Below are positions 10,800 to 23,405 of a stretch of 64,000 nucleotides of DNA, one piece after another. Positions within the stretch are counted from its first letter, which is position 1; the number at the start of each line of letters is the position of its first letter. The DNA comes from Aselliscus stoliczkanus (Eukaryota; Chordata; Mammalia; Chiroptera; Hipposideridae), in assembly GCA_033961575.1 (NCBI GenBank), contig CM066731.1:62520001-62584000 (forward strand), given 5' to 3'. The position numbers and the translations under genes were made by a program. Below the pieces are notes generated by a model that ran no database searches, was not told the origin of the DNA, and was given only the letters and a program-made list of their open reading frames with translations.

Positions 10800-13700
10800 T
10801 CCCTTCTGAAAGAACAAGTAGGAAACTAAATGCCATCCATGTTCAGCCAGCTCCAAGCACTAAGGTTCAATCTGAGAAGCGAACTCCATGCCTGGGGTTT
10901 TCCCAGGTGGCTCCAGGGTTGATTTATGTCATTATGGTTATTCCAGAGATGGCCTCACCAAAATCTCTCTAAAACATATAAGGTTCACACCCAATTTTAA
11001 AAGCCCAAATTTGCCAAGGACTGTGACATCTTACAAAATGAGGAATGCAATGTCATGGCACCCATTTTACATGCTTTTCCCATTAGGTCTGTGTGTCTTC
11101 ATGGAGCTCCAGCTCTTACTAGAAGAGTTGTAGAGGACATTTGAACTGACGTCTCTTAAACGGTAAGCAGACTTAGCAGGACTTCGCCTTTCAATGTTCA
11201 TTAATGGCATGACTTGCAGAGAGGCTGAAGAACATAAGTGCTGATGAGCAGTAAGTGGTGTCAGAACTACAGGGCAAGCCAACATAGCAAGGAAGATAAT
11301 GTCACCACACTGCTCCATATATTAATGCTCATCTAGAAGGAAGGACTTCTTTGTAACTCCATGGAATGAGTATACAGCTACTTTTTCATAAAATGAATTT
11401 GGCCCTTTTTCCATCAATGCTTTGGAAGAAAAATCTTACTGTACGTTTCCATAAACCAGCTTGAATTTTTGCCACAATAATGATGGAGTAAATATTTTGT
11501 TTATAAATACGCCATCACCCAATAACACTCAGACCTACTTCTACCATAGTGATTTTTTCATAACAAAGAATTATAATCCACACAGAGGTAAAATACTTTG
11601 TAAATGAAATAGCAGAATGGTGTGAGTTCCACAGACAGAGAGCTATCACATGTGGGAAGACTGCTTCTACATATATACCATCATGGATAATTTGTCAAAA
11701 TTCAATTACTTGTATGTCCTGAAAGCTGATGCCTCAGAATTGCATTCTTTCTTCAATTAGACAGAATATTTTGTTTAGTGCTATCTCAGAAGACAATCCT
11801 GCTTCCTGGCTGGCATAATTATCTTAACACACCCCAATTTTTTTTTGGAATATGTGCCTGTCAATTTAGAACTGGTTATCTGACAAGTTACTTGGGTGCT
11901 ACTAGAAAAATCGATTCTTGGTGAGTTTTTGGTTTTGACAGTCTTCTCTTTTCCAAAGTTTCTGGAGGCAGCCAGGTAAAAATACATCACGTGGCTGGTT
12001 TCCCTATTGGTAAGGTGAAGTCCACCTCTTCTAGCACTTGCTACTCAATAATCTCCCTGTGTGTCCCGACGCTGGCAAAATCTCTTGTCATCATTCTAAT
12101 GTTCAATGAACTTTACCTTTGGAGTTTCAAAAAGTACACAAAATTTCAAAAATTCTTAAAGACTGGGAAATGGACTGAGGTCTGAAACAGGAAATCTGAA
12201 CAACAACAGCATGATTTAGCTCTCTTGTAGAAATTTACAATTTTAATTATATGAGAATTCATCAAATCCAAGTAAGGTCTGTCGTCTAGGCCATTGTTTT
12301 GTACCAGTGTCGATTTCTTGGTTTTTGATAATGAACTATAATCATGTAAGACGCCACCATTGGGAGAAACTGAGTGATAGATATGCAACTTTTCTGTATC
12401 ATTTTCACAACTTTAAAAAGTTACAAAACCCAATTACATGAAGGCACCTTTACGCTGCTCTGAGCCTCGCCTTTGGAACAAGGCTGAGACATCAAGGTGG
12501 GAAGGATGGTGGCACTAGTTGTAGATGGCCGTGAGGACAAGCGGGGCCAGAATGGCAGCACTGACCACGGCCTCTGCCTAATATGCAGTTGCTGTACCTC
12601 AGGCTCCAGCTGTTTGACCTTTAGTTACCTGAGAGCAAGGGATGAAGGCAGCGTGGGTCTCATGGCTGGGACTTTCTTTCCGAGGGAAGCCTGAGGCCAT
12701 TTGTTAGGTGACAGCATATGTGACCCAAAAAGGAACCTACTGGACCAGCACGGTCATCTTCCTGGAGCAGAGGAATAGACAATGCATCCTTTCCTGGATC
12801 TCTAGCTACCAGGCTGATTGGATCTTAGAAACCTCCCCTTCCCACAGCTCTGCCGTTGAGATGCAATGGAACAGGGCTACTTTTATGGGACCCCATCTCT
12901 CCTTTTCCACACAGCTCATTATCAATTTGGCTTTTCAGCTGCTGCCCTTGGGTCCCTAGTTTTGCCCAATTTTTAAGCTAAACATACACTATTTAAATGG
13001 AGACAAAAATCAACAATGCAAATTTGAAAGAAACTCTTCTGAGAATTAAACTAAAAAGGAAAATTTTGGCCAACAGCAATACAATCAAAAGAAATCAAAG
13101 AAAACAGGTCAATAATTTGTTAGAGGTTTCTTTTTAAGGTTAGTTTCAGAATCACCTTGGAAGGTAAAGTCTTCTTAAGTAGTGAAAATTTGGTCATAGC
13201 TTATGAGATTAAAACTGTTCTGGATTAAAAAGAAACAGAGACATTAAAAAGAGAGTCCTTATTTTATTTTTTTAAATTTGAAATGAACTGGGAAATGCCT
13301 TTGGGAAGCTTGTTCTGCTAAAAAAATGTATAGTTACTTAGTACAGTGTAAAGAAAGGGGCTAATCAGAGTTTTCAAATCAAATGTTGAATTATTTTTTC
13401 TTTAAAAGAGAATAATAAGAAGTATATAATGACAAAGGAGAAGAGCCTGGGTATGGCGAATAAGTTCACACCATGCATCTCATGAATAAAAAAGGTCTCA
13501 TTTAGTTGGCCTATGTAGAAAAGTATCGTCAAGGCTCAACATTTTCAATAAAGACAGAACTGTGAATATTTCCAATGAGGAAGACAAGACTGTTGGCAGT
13601 GAAAATGAAGTTTGAGAGCAGCCTACGAAGATAATGAGTCATGTTTAAATATTAGTTTATTTAAATGGGACAAAAATGCTGGTAAAATAAAGACCAATCT

Positions 13701-13960
13701 GACTGGTTATCTTTCTTCACAGAAAACATCCATTAATGACCATTTCCCAAAGCAAGACCAAAAACTGGATTATATACATCGGTCTGCCATATTACACAGA
13801 TGACCAGCCTCTCAGCAGGAAGGAAAAGATCCTGAAATGTCTAACACAGCTGCCCCAACACGCACCACACCATTCTTCTGCCAGCAACCTGGGCATCCAA
13901 CCCAGACAGCTCACAAAACAGTGATAATTACAGCTCAAACTCACACAGTCCTAACTGGAG
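10800..13960. other. Intron, nothing recognised
   Basis: No exon or repeat could be named. The GC content rises around 12430-12960, but the frames there (for example 12497-12694 and 12708-12959) lack conserved protein character and splice context. The piece is treated as unique intronic DNA. Confidence 0.4.
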
Positions 13961-13967
13961 AGCAGGC

Positions 13968-14125
13968 TTTGCATGCCTGAGCTCAGGAATCCTCACAAAA
14001 TCCTAGGAAGTAGAGATTATGAGCACCCCCAGTCTAGAGCTGAAGGCAGTGAGGCACCCAGAAGTAGGGTGACTTGCTCATGGTTACAGTTGGGACTAAG
14101 ACCAGGAGTCTGCCTTTGGAGTTAG
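13968..14125 (-). repeat. MIR SINE
   Basis: Antisense MIR order is visible: aatcctcacaaaatcctagg, agctgaaggcagtgaggcac, gacttgctcatggttacag and aagaccaggagtctgcc. Confidence 0.6.
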
Positions 14126-14610
14126 CACACGCAACTACCGTTTAGTCGGCAAAACAAACGAACATACATTATTTTTCGCATCTATGCATGTAAGTTCTGT
14201 GCATATGGATTCTTGAAATATTCCACCACCATAACAGAAAAGGGGAACTGTCAAGTTACTGAACTTAATATGAGGTGTTCCCTCTTTTCATCTCAGACAT
14301 ATGTTCTTGGCCCAATGAGCCAGTCTCCCTCAAGGAGCATGGTTACAGAAAAGATGGAAATGGGAGAAGCAACTGTTTTTATTAAGATTCTCCTTGTGAA
14401 ACTACCCTGTGAAAGGGGTGTAAAAACAATGTAGTTGGCCAGTTCCATAACTTTACTTGTTGTGAGAAAGTAACTTCAAGTATTAGGTTTACACAAACGA
14501 AAAGCATACTTTAGGATGAAAGAACCCACATAACACTTTCCTTTAATTCTCCTCATGTGACATAAATTCTGACATAAAAACTTATTACAATTAGTGTACA
14601 TATTACTCAG

Positions 14611-14703
14611 AAGGTTATGAAGGGTTCCACAATATTATGAATAAAGATGAAAACTGGAAGGTTATGAAGGGTTCCACAATATTATGAATAAAGATGAAAA
14701 CTG
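14611..14703. repeat. 47-bp tandem duplication
   Basis: The unit starting aaggttatgaagggttccac is present at 14611 and again at 14658. The two copies are identical over about 46 bp and directly adjacent, which indicates a recent local duplication by slippage or unequal exchange. It is intronic and has no coding frame. Confidence 0.95.
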
Positions 14704-15044
14704 ATCGGAATCATATAAATATTAAGTACTTAAACAACTTTAAAAATGTCTTGTAAAAATAAGAAATTTAATGTTTAGGACCAGGAAAGGGGCGGTCTAG
14801 TGAGATAGAAAACTTAGACAAAAACCAGTTTGGTTTAGCCAAACAGAGAAAAAATCTGTTGTCCCACTCTTCCTCAAAGAACAAAAAGGAGGACCTGGGC
14901 TTTGACCCTCAGAAAGCTGTACAGAGGCTCCTAGCATCCTCGCTGTGGCAGTGTTGGAGAAGGAGCAGTGGGGAGCTGAGATTTCATCCCACCCCGGGGT
15001 GTCAGTGGAGACCAAGCTGGGAGCCTGGACTTCTGCTCCTTACA

Positions 15045-15610
15045 CATTCAGACAATGAAATATTATTCGGTGCTAAAAAGAAATGACTACCAAGCCATGA
15101 AAAGACATGGAGGAACTTTAAATGCATGTTACTATGTGAAAGAAGCCAATCATAAAAGGCTACACATCTACAATTTCAACTACATAATAGTCTGGAAAAG
15201 GCAAAACTATGGAGACAATAAAAAGACCAGTGCTTGTCAAGGGTGAGGAGAAAGAGAGAGGGATGAATAGGCAGAGCACAGAGGATTTTTAGGGCAGTGG
15301 AAATCTTCTATACGATATAGTAATGATGGGTATGTCATTATACATCTGTCTGAACCTATTAAATGTACAACACCAAGAGCGAACCCTGAGGTAAGCTATG
15401 TACTTGGAGTGATTATGGTGAGTCAGTGGAGGTTCATCCTTTGTAAAAAAAAAATATACCACTCTGAGTGAGTGATGTTGGTAATGAGAGAGGCTATGGA
15501 TGTACGAGGATGGGATGGGACAGCAGGGATATGGGAAATCTTTGTATCTGTCTCTCAATTGTGCTATAAATCTACAATGTCTCTAAAGAAATAAATCTTT
15601 TTTAAAAAAT
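15045..15610 (+). mobile_element. Old L1 3' end
   Basis: The phrases gacaatgaaatattattcgg, ccatgaaaagacatggagga and acatctacaatttcaactac, followed by a G-rich region and ctctaaagaaataaatc, follow the ORF2 C-terminus and 3' UTR of an old L1. The ORF2 frame is broken. It is unrelated in age to the intact copy at 654. Confidence 0.65.
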
Positions 15611-15689
15611 AGCCAATTTTTTTTAAAAGCCTGACATTTTGTATTAGCACAAAATGTAACAAAGAAAAGAACGATAGTTGAGGGTACAA

Positions 15690-15830
15690 GTTCTAGCCTG
15701 AAGCCTGGCTACCCGAGTCTGTGTTGCAGCAGCCGATAGCCTCTTAACCCTGCTTTCCTCATCTGTAAAACGACTTAGCCAAGAGGAACTTGAAAATCTC
15801 TTTCAGCTTTAAACGTCTGTGAATCATCTT
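15690..15830 (+). repeat. Possible MIR fragment
   Basis: The order cctggctacccgagtctg, cctcttaaccctgctttcct and catctgtaaaacgac resembles sense-strand MIR. Short and diverged. Confidence 0.4.
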
Positions 15831-16111
15831 AACACAAACCAGAAAGCTTGGAATAAAACAATAGACTTGAATAACATCACCCAAAAGCCTGTTGAGTGTT
15901 TTTAAAAATGAACTATTACTAAAGATTTTTTTTCACATCTTAAGAAAAATCATGTAATACAGATGGTTTTTCCATTGTTAAAACAAACATTTCACATGCT
16001 TTCTCAGCCATTTTAGTGTTTTTACATGATCCACCCAAGTATTAAACTGGTATCTGAAACAATCGTTTGGACACTTTCCATGTTATGAAACATTTTTTTT
16101 AAATGATTCTG

Positions 16112-16263
16112 CCTCAAAAAAAAAAAAAAAAATCAAGAGGGCTGGCCGAGTGGCACGGTGGTAAAGAGCTGGCTTGGGAAGCCAGTGGCCCCGGTTTGGG
16201 TCCCACATATGAGGGCCAGTGACACTGCCTCAAAAAAATAAAAACAAAAAAATAAAAAAAAAA
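16112..16263 (+). mobile_element. Short-form bat-type SINE with extra 5' tail remnant
   Basis: The SINE head begins at about 16139 (gggctggccgagtggcacgg) and ends in cagtgacactgcctc plus A-rich tail. Between the target duplication ttaaatgattctg (16099-16111; repeated 16264-16276) and the head there is an extra cctc(A)n stretch, which looks like the 3' end of another copy. The whole 152 bp lies between the two duplications. Confidence 0.8.
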
Positions 16264-16411
16264 TTAAATGATTCTGGTACATGATATAGAAAACATTCTT
16301 TCAAGAAAATATGTACTTAATTTTAGTGGAATTTCTTTTTAGAAACATTATTTGTTTTTGTCTTAATTATCAGCAAAGTGATATATTTATTAGAAATAAA
16401 TATGTTGTCTA

Positions 16412-16817
16412 AACTGATAACTACAATACTACTGCAGAGACAGAAGACACAGTTAAAGGAATATAATCAATAAGGTTATAAATAGTTTTTTAGGGGACCA
16501 GATGGACTCATGGCTTGTTAGGGAGACCACTTCATGGATGGTATAGTGGCCTGACCACTGCACTGTACATCTGAAGCTGCCACTGAATAATATTATATGT
16601 CAACTATAATTTAACACATATATAGTCATGGGATGTGGAATATAGTGTGGGGATGGAGTCAATGGAATTGTAATAGATATATTTGATATCAGGGGTGGGG
16701 GAGGGGAAGGGGAGTCACTTTGTAAGGGGTGAACAAAATAACTAGTGCATTGTTTTGTACATCTGTAACTAATAATAATAATAATAATAATAATAAAATT
16801 TTTTTAAAAAAAGAAAG
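16412..16817 (+). mobile_element. 5'-truncated L1 (3' UTR only), same family as the intact copy
   Basis: Blocks tcttgttagggagaccattt-like (gcttgttagggagaccactt here) and gatggtatagtggcctgacc, and a G-rich segment before gtgcattgttttgtacatct, align with the 3' UTR of the L1 at 654. It ends in an (AAT)n and A-rich tail. A target duplication aaatatgttgtcta flanks it (16398-16411 and 16818-16831). Confidence 0.85.
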
Positions 16818-16834
16818 AAATATGTTGTCTAGTG

Positions 16835-16985
16835 GCAAGTACAGACCTTGGAGGCAGAAGAATTCAAGTCATCAATACCTCTAACTAATATCCTCAGGTA
16901 AGGTATATGATCACCCAAACCTCAATATTCCTGTTTATAAAATGAGAGGTTGGACAGTCTCCAACTTTTTACATTTAGGACTTTT
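16835..16985 (+). repeat. Possible MIR fragment
   Basis: The order gtctagtggcaagtacagac, ttggaggcagaagaattcaa and tgtttataaaatgagaggtt resembles sense MIR. Confidence 0.45.
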
Positions 16986-16999
16986 AGATCTCGCTTTTC

Positions 17000-17832
17000 T
17001 TCTATGCACATCATGTTTCGAGGATCAGTCTTTCTGACAGACCACACTTACGTAGTAATCATAAGTCATATTCCTATTTCTTCCACCAAAGACTGCCAAT
17101 CTGAGATTCAGAACAGCCTGAGATGTGAATTCAGATATAATTCTAACCCAAAACAAAGATATCTACTAAGACTGAATGCATCCTTTCTATCAGGTTGTTG
17201 AAATACCAATAATGACACCTATTATTGTATCGAATCCAGCAATATCAAGCTGAGACCCACAGGTCTACATGATATCTAAGATCGCCAAAACAGTGGGGGA
17301 AAGTGAAAACATTTGTTTTTTTGTTTAGTTTGTTCAAATATTCAGCACCGACAATGTCAGGTACCCTGCTATGTGATTTGTGATTTATTTTTTAAATCAG
17401 AAACAATTGAAATTTTTTTTCATATGACACTTATTCACTTCTTCAAAGTTTTCCCCCCTTTTTTCAGTGGGGAGATGGTAGTTAACCATGTTTTCATTTT
17501 ACAGATTGGCTGGCTTTTCAAGAAGCCATTTCAACTTAAAACACTTTATTCAAATCACCAATACTACCAAAATAATACAATGCAGTCAATAAATGCTTTC
17601 TTGAATAAATTAAGAATGAATGCTACATCCAAGATACACAGAAGTTTTAGGGAGACTGTTGCCACTGCCTCCTACCACGAGTCCCCTGTTGCTTCTTTTA
17701 GTGGGTGCTCTGATTACCCTCACTCCTTTTACTTCCCGTGTCAAGAGATTTTTAATCTTTTCAATTATTTGTACTCCATGTAATATGGACAGAAAGGTCA
17801 TAGACAAAGCACTTCTTCATTCACAATTGTTT
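17000..17832. other. Intron, nothing firmly recognised
   Basis: The 156-codon plus frame at 17313-17783 has no domain-like features, low-complexity F-rich composition and no splice context, so it is not called a gene. Confidence 0.4.
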
Positions 17833-17833
17833 T

Positions 17834-18019
17834 TTAATTTTTTAATTAATTTTTATTAGGGAACAGTGTGTTTTTCCAGGACCCATCAGCTCCAAGTCAA
17901 GTAGTTGTTTTCAATCTAGTTGTGGAGGTCGCAGCTCAGTCACCCATGTGGGGATTGAACTGGCAACCTTGGTGTTATGAGCACTACGCTCTAACCAACT
18001 GAGCCAACCAGCTACACCT
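17834..18019 (-). mobile_element. Bat VES-type SINE
   Basis: On the minus strand the head reads ggttggctcagttggttaga, then gcgtagtgctcataacacca, the B-box region gccagttcaatccccacatg, and a tail with acaactagattgaaaac and gaaaaacacactgttccc. This matches the tRNA-derived VES-type SINEs known from bats. The short flank caattgtttt is repeated on both sides. Confidence 0.7.
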
Positions 18020-18346
18020 CAATTGTTTTAAACAAACAGGAATTTAAATGTATTTATGTTAAAGCTCAAAAAGACGCAATGATTTAAGCTGGTGCATGAA
18101 TAATTAGTCAGATGCACAGAACAGAAAGTTCAGAATAAAACCAAATACATACAGAATCTTAGTAACTGGTAACCGTAGTCTCAATGCAGTAGGGATTAAA
18201 ATTGGATCCATGCTCTCAGTGTAAGTACCAGATGGATCACAAATTTGAAGACAAAAAAATAAAACTATTAAAGTTCTGGAAGATAACTTAAAAGAATTTG
18301 TTATAATCTCAGATTGGGGAAGGCATTATTAAGATTACAAGTGGTT

Positions 18347-18774
18347 GGGCCAGCCGAGTGGCGCATTGGTTAAGAGCTGGTTTTGGGATGCCAGTGGCCC
18401 CAGTTCGGATCCAACATATGAGGGCCAGTGACACTGCCCTCTACAGCTAACAACAGCTCCACCTGGAGCTGGACTGCGAGCCCTGGCGATGGTATGGGGT
18501 GCAGCCCCTGCTGCAGTGGGCTGCCATAGGCTACAACGAGTGGCCAGCAACCAGCGGGAGCAGCTGGCAGCCAGCGTGAGCTGCCAACAGCCACGGTGAG
18601 TGACCATCCAGAGGCTGGAGACTGATCTGTCTCATCCGGGAAGAGCGCAATGACGATACCAACATGGGCCAGTGAAGCAACATCCTCCACAACTAGACTG
18701 AAGAACAAAAAGACAGCAACTTGTCTGTTCCCCTCCCCCGATTCCCCAATTAAAAAATCTTAAAAAAAAAAAAA
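18347..18774 (+). mobile_element. Long-form SINE
   Basis: The head gggccagccgagtggcgcat contains an A-box-like GGCCGAGTGGC region and a B-box-like GTTCGGATCC; the body then follows (ctacagctaacaacagctcc onward) and ends ttccccaattaaaaaatctt. Target duplication attacaagtggt at 18334-18345 and 18775-18786. Confidence 0.92.
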
Positions 18775-18806
18775 ATTACAAGTGGTAACAAAAGACTATT
18801 AAAGAA

Positions 18807-19250
18807 GGGGCCGGCCGAATGGCACATTGGTTAAGCGCTGGTTTTGGGATGCCATCGGCCCCGGTTCGGATCCCACATGAGGGCCAGTGACACTGCCCTC
18901 TACAGCTAACAACAGCTCCACCTGGAGCTGGGCTGTGCGAGCCCCGGTGATGGTGTGGGCTGCAGCCCCTGCTGCAGTGGGCTGCCATAGGCTACAGTGA
19001 GTGGCCCACAGCCAGCATGAGCGGCTGGCAGCCAAGCGTGAGCTGCCAATAGCCGCGGTGAGCGACATCCAGAGGCCAGCGACCGATCTGCCTCATCCGG
19101 GAAGAGCGCAATGACGATACCAACAGTGAAGCAACATCCTCCGCAACTAAACTGAAGAACAAAAAGACAGCAACTTGTCTGTTCCCCTTCCCCGATTCCC
19201 CAATGCTGTTCCTCTCCGCCAATTCCCCAATAAAATCTTTAAAAAAAAAA
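18807..19250 (+). mobile_element. Long-form SINE, inverted partner of 29011-29463
   Basis: The 444-bp copy is bounded by a perfect 16-bp target duplication aaagactattaaagaa (18791-18806, 19251-19266). It carries two diagnostic small deletions: ccaacagtgaag lacking the usual atgggcc, and cccacatgagggcc lacking AT. Both are shared with the minus-strand copy at 29011, and about 12 differences in 430 bp separate the two. Confidence 0.94.
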
Positions 19251-19367
19251 AAAGACTATTAAAGAAAAGGCCATTCACATACACTAAAAAGAAAACCAAA
19301 CTTTAGAAGAAAATGCCATCATAAATGAAGAGAATACGAAAAATATTAAGTAGTATCAAAACACGTG

Positions 19368-19396
19368 CACACACGCGCGCACACACACACACACAC
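19368..19396. repeat. (CA)n microsatellite
   Basis: Alternating CA and CG dinucleotides within the old L1 3' region. Confidence 0.9.
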
Positions 19397-20021
19397 TGGT
19401 GAAATAAAAGACAAACTATCTAATTTGAAAATGAGCAATTGATATACTGTATCACTGACATAGCATGTATAGAAATGGCTCATACATGTACAAAAACTAC
19501 TCAATCTCATTCATAGCAGACTGAATGCCATATGATTGAATACACTTAATACCATATTTCACCTATCACACTGGCACAGCCCCAGGAGTCTGACAGCACA
19601 CTGTGTCACTGAAGCTGGGGGACAATGGGCATCTCATCTATACTACTCATCTATACTGCAGGTGGGAAAGGCAGCTGGTTAAGTCTCTACTGAGCAGAAA
19701 CTGGCAACATCTATCAAAATTATAAATGCACAATTCTTTGACTCAGGAATTCCATTTGTAGGAATTTATACAACAAATTTACTAGCACACATGTAAAATG
19801 ATGTATGTATGTGGCTTTAAATAGTAGGATTATTTACAATAGAAAAATACTGTAAACAATCTAAATGCCCACCAGTTAGAAAGTGGTGAAACAATGATCA
19901 AGTTCAATATATATTAATGTGTAAGGATCTTCAGGACATATTGTTTAGAGAAAAAAAAAAACTTAGAACAGTGTGTGCGGAATGTTAGAGGATAAAATAA
20001 CACATATAATGTGCATTTGCT

Positions 20022-20024
<3 letters not shown>

Positions 20025-20061
<37 letters not shown>
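20025..20061. repeat. (CA)n microsatellite
   Basis: About 18 AC units in the old L1 3' end. Confidence 0.95.
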
Positions 20062-20063
<2 letters not shown>

Positions 20064-20394
20064 AACACTACAAAAGAAACTAACCAGCCATAAATTACTT
20101 GCTCAGGGAACAGGGTGGAAAGTGTGCTAATGGGAACAAAAGTGGGGGGAAATTTTCTACTTTTTTGCATTTTTTATTTTTATCCATCAAAAAAGTAACT
20201 AAAAATAGAAAAGAAAAAGAAGACTAATGATATAGTGGAATTTGAATGAAACTTCAACTAAATTTATCATTGAAAATGAGACCAATGGAACCAAAGTGAT
20301 TTAAACATTTTCTACTTCTAACAGGAAAGAGGACTAGGTACTCTGAAGGGCTCTCCAGCTCTCCCACTACAAACCAACTAGTATTTCTTGTAAA

Positions 20395-21000
20395 TCTAAA
20401 CTTACACATACCCTATAATTCATAAATTCCACTCCTAGGTATGTTCCCAGCAACTCTTAGGCATGTACCTCAGGAGGCATGTTCAAAAAAGTACTATTTT
20501 TGTAGTAATAAAACGCTGAAAATATCCCAAATGTGTATCAATAGGAGAATACATAAATCAATGATAGAATATTCATATAATAGGTGAAATACTATATGTA
20601 ACAAAACAATCTTAAATCACAATGTTATGTATGGGGGCAGTTTCAGAAAATATACAGTATAATGCCATTTTTCTGAAGTTTACAACCAAGTTTACAATGA
20701 ACAACCAAAATGAAACTAAACAAATACTGCTAAGGACTCATACTTATTTGATAAATGTGTTAAGAAATAAAGGGTGGGTGACCATGTATAAAACCCAGGG
20801 AAGTTACCTCTGTTGGAGGGATGTATGGCAAGCCAAGCTTATAAGAAGGAGGAGGTCACAGTTGAGGTAAGTATTGGTAATGACCTAATGCTTAAATTGA
20901 GTGATGGGTTCAGGAGTGCTTATTGCATCACGCTTCACAACTTACATGTGTTAAATACATTGTATCAAGTATTACCTATATTTTTTCTTTAAAAATGGTA
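20395..21000 (+). mobile_element. Second old L1 3' end
   Basis: The phrases cataaattccactcctaggt, aatatcccaaatgtgtatca and gagaatacataaatcaatga mirror the ORF2 C-terminus of old L1s, followed by gatgggttcaggagtgctta in the 3' UTR. No open frame is kept. Confidence 0.6.
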
Positions 21001-21386
21001 AGAGTTTTAACATTTCTTGGCAAGCTGTAATACGCTATGCTGGAATTATAGAACTCCATCTTTCCAGACAAGCTGATGAATAATTATGAGAATTACCCTT
21101 ATTTTCTCCTCACGCTTGTTGTAGATTCTCTGAGAAAGAAAAATCAATTAAGTAGTTCTTAACACTTCGACTTTCAATCTCTGGGAGACTTTCATCTGCA
21201 TTATTGCTATGTTCTGTTCCTGTTTGGAAAATACTAGTTTTAAATAATTTTTGATCCCCATAGAGCTCTAAGAATAAAAAGTACATATATTTCAGACTTC
21301 CAGAACAAACTTCAGAAACTGAAATTTCATTCAGACTTTAGAAAACTACATATTTCTCTTCCTGTTTCAGAAAAAAAAAAGGCATA
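21000..21386. other. Intron, nothing recognised
   Basis: No exon or repeat identified. Confidence 0.4.
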
Positions 21387-21839
21387 GGGCTGGCCAAGTG
21401 GTGTGTTGGTTAAGAGCTGGCTTGGGACGCCAGCGGCCCAGGTTCGGATCCCACAGATGAGGGCCAGTGACACTGCCCTCTACAGCTGAGATGATGAACA
21501 ACAGCTCCACCTGGAGCTGGGCTGCTGTGAGTCCCCAGGACGACATAGCTGCAGCCCCTGCTGCAGTGGGCTGCCATAGGCTACAGTGAGTGGCCGGCAG
21601 CCAGTATGAGTGGCTGGCAGCCGATGTGAGCTGCCAAGAGCCGCCGTGAGCGGCTGTCCAATGGCCGGCGACCAATCTGCCTCACGCGAGAAGAGCGCAA
21701 TGACGATACCAACATGGGCCAGTGAAGCAATGTCCTCCACAACTAGATTGAAGAACAAAAGGACAGCAACTTGTCTGTTCCCTTTCCCCAGTTCCCCAAT
21801 GCTGTTCCCCTCCCCCAATTCCCCAATAAAATCCTTAAA
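21387..21839 (+). mobile_element. Long-form SINE
   Basis: The head is gggctggccaagtggtgtgt, and the end is ccccaataaaatccttaaa. The flank aaaaaaaaaaggcata occurs at 21371-21386 and again ending at 21855. Confidence 0.92.
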
Positions 21840-21859
21840 AAAAAAAAAAGGCATAAAAG

Positions 21860-22165
21860 GTTTCCAGGTGGACTTTAGTTTATAGATAACTGCTCCATAA
21901 GTGTTTTATATAGTATTTGTTTAAAAGCAACCAGGTTGTGCAATTCGGGTCAAAGTTTGTGTATCTGTGTTTTAAATATACTTTTTTTTTTCTGGTTATA
22001 AACCAGTATATGTCTATTAAGGAAAAAAAATGTTCCCTTCTATTTTCCCAAATCTTTTAGTTAAGCTCTAGAAAAACAGGCCCAAGTTTTATATTCTTGC
22101 TGCTGCAGAAGGAGAGCAAACACACAGTTCTTTCTGCCAGAGGTATGTCACTGGCTGTTTCCTCA
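21860..22165. other. Intron, nothing recognised
   Basis: No exon or repeat identified. Confidence 0.4.
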
Positions 22166-22169
22166 ACAT

Positions 22170-22610
22170 CAGAAGCATCGTTTTTAAATCCTCACAAATG
22201 TTTACGGACGGGAACTTACATAACATTTATTTCTAATTTGCACTTCTCTGATTGCTGGACAGTATTTCATTACTTAACGTCTGTTCTTTTTAAATGTCTC
22301 CTTAAGTCCTTTGGTCATTTTTCTATTGGGATGTTTACTTTTTTAAAAAATTAACCTGTATATATGTCCTTTGTGTATATTTAACCAATTGCTATATATG
22401 CTGCAATGTATGCTTCCTGTTTGTCATTTGCCTTTTTATTTTGTTATGCTGAATTCATTTTTAGTTTTTATGTACCTAAATCCATCTCTTTTTCTTTGAT
22501 TCCATCCTTTGTTCTTATGCTTTAAAAACAAAACAAAACACTCTCACACTGAAATCAATAAATGTATCCTTAACTTGCTCATACAATTTCCTTTTTTAAA
22601 AAACATGTAT
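22170..22610 (-). mobile_element. Old antisense L1 fragment
   Basis: The phrases tttggtcatttttctattgg, gtccttaagtcctttggtc and atatatgtcctttgtgtata recall the reverse complement of L1 ORF2. Highly diverged. Confidence 0.5.
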
Positions 22611-22619
22611 CTGAAATCT

Positions 22620-23387
22620 TTGGGGGGCAAAAATATGAGTCAAGCAAGTTTTTTAAAATCATGAACATTTATATTCATTCAATCTTTCCTGAGAATATTT
22701 CAGAAAAATACGCTGTGTTAATCTGATTAAAGACTTACTTTCTAGTTTCAGATTCCTTTTCTTTAAACGAATGGGCCTTTAACTATAAACTCAACGGGTC
22801 TGACTCAAACAGAAGAAAACTTCATGCTGTCTCCCTAGATTCCACGGGCAAGAAAAGAGAACCCTGGTCGAAGGAACAGAAAGGGCTACGGCTTCCCCCA
22901 CTGAGTCAGTACATAGCCACCAATGTAAAAGGAAAGAGGGTCTTTCTGGAGCATCTGGATCTTTCTTTGCTCAGGGGAGGAACACCACTTCCACCTGCAG
23001 CTTCTGCAGGGCAAAGCACAAGCAGTGGTGACTGCACCAGATAAGCAGCCCTCTACTTCCAGCACCAGGCTCTGTTCAAGGCTTTCGGTCATGCAGGCAC
23101 TGGGAGGCACGGGGGAAAAGCAGCCCGCCAGTCCTTTTTAAATAGATTGCTACAAGTCCACTTACACACTTAGATCTCCAACAGTGTTTATGTCTAAATA
23201 AATAAGTGGGATAACTCAGCTTTATATTTAAAGCCACTGGCTCCAACTTATTTAATTGTCTCATTACAAAGTGGTTTTTGTTTGTGAGCCCCAAAAGGAA
23301 ATTGTAAAGGGAACTCTCCCAAACATTTAAAGAATCTATTAACTGATTGTCTTACAAGTACAGCCCTCATTCGTCAAAAAGAGAATT
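22620..23387. other. Intron, nothing recognised
   Basis: Several moderately GC-rich stretches (22860-23130), but no convincing frame, splice pattern or repeat. Confidence 0.4.
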
Positions 23388-23405
23388 AAAAATGCAGAGC
23401 TTCTA

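Larger units (their letters stand above)
18110..20205 (+). mobile_element. Old L1 ORF2 C-terminus and 3' end, interrupted by two SINEs
   Basis: Decayed ORF2 C-terminal DNA is visible at about 18110-18345 (for example aaaactattaaagttctgga). It resumes after the SINEs at 19267 and continues through ggaattccatttgtaggaat and ctaaatgcccaccagttaga. Its 3' UTR includes a (CA)n run. The two long SINEs at 18347 and 18807 are later insertions. Boundaries are approximate. Confidence 0.6.

Noticed and set aside
17313..17783. 156-codon plus-strand frame as a gene
   Set aside because: Low-complexity, Phe-rich, no domain or splice context; consistent with chance in A/T-rich intron.
18347..19250. Tandem segmental duplication of a ~440-bp unit
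   Set aside because: Each copy has its own different target duplication (attacaagtggt and aaagactattaaagaa), so they are two independent SINE insertions.
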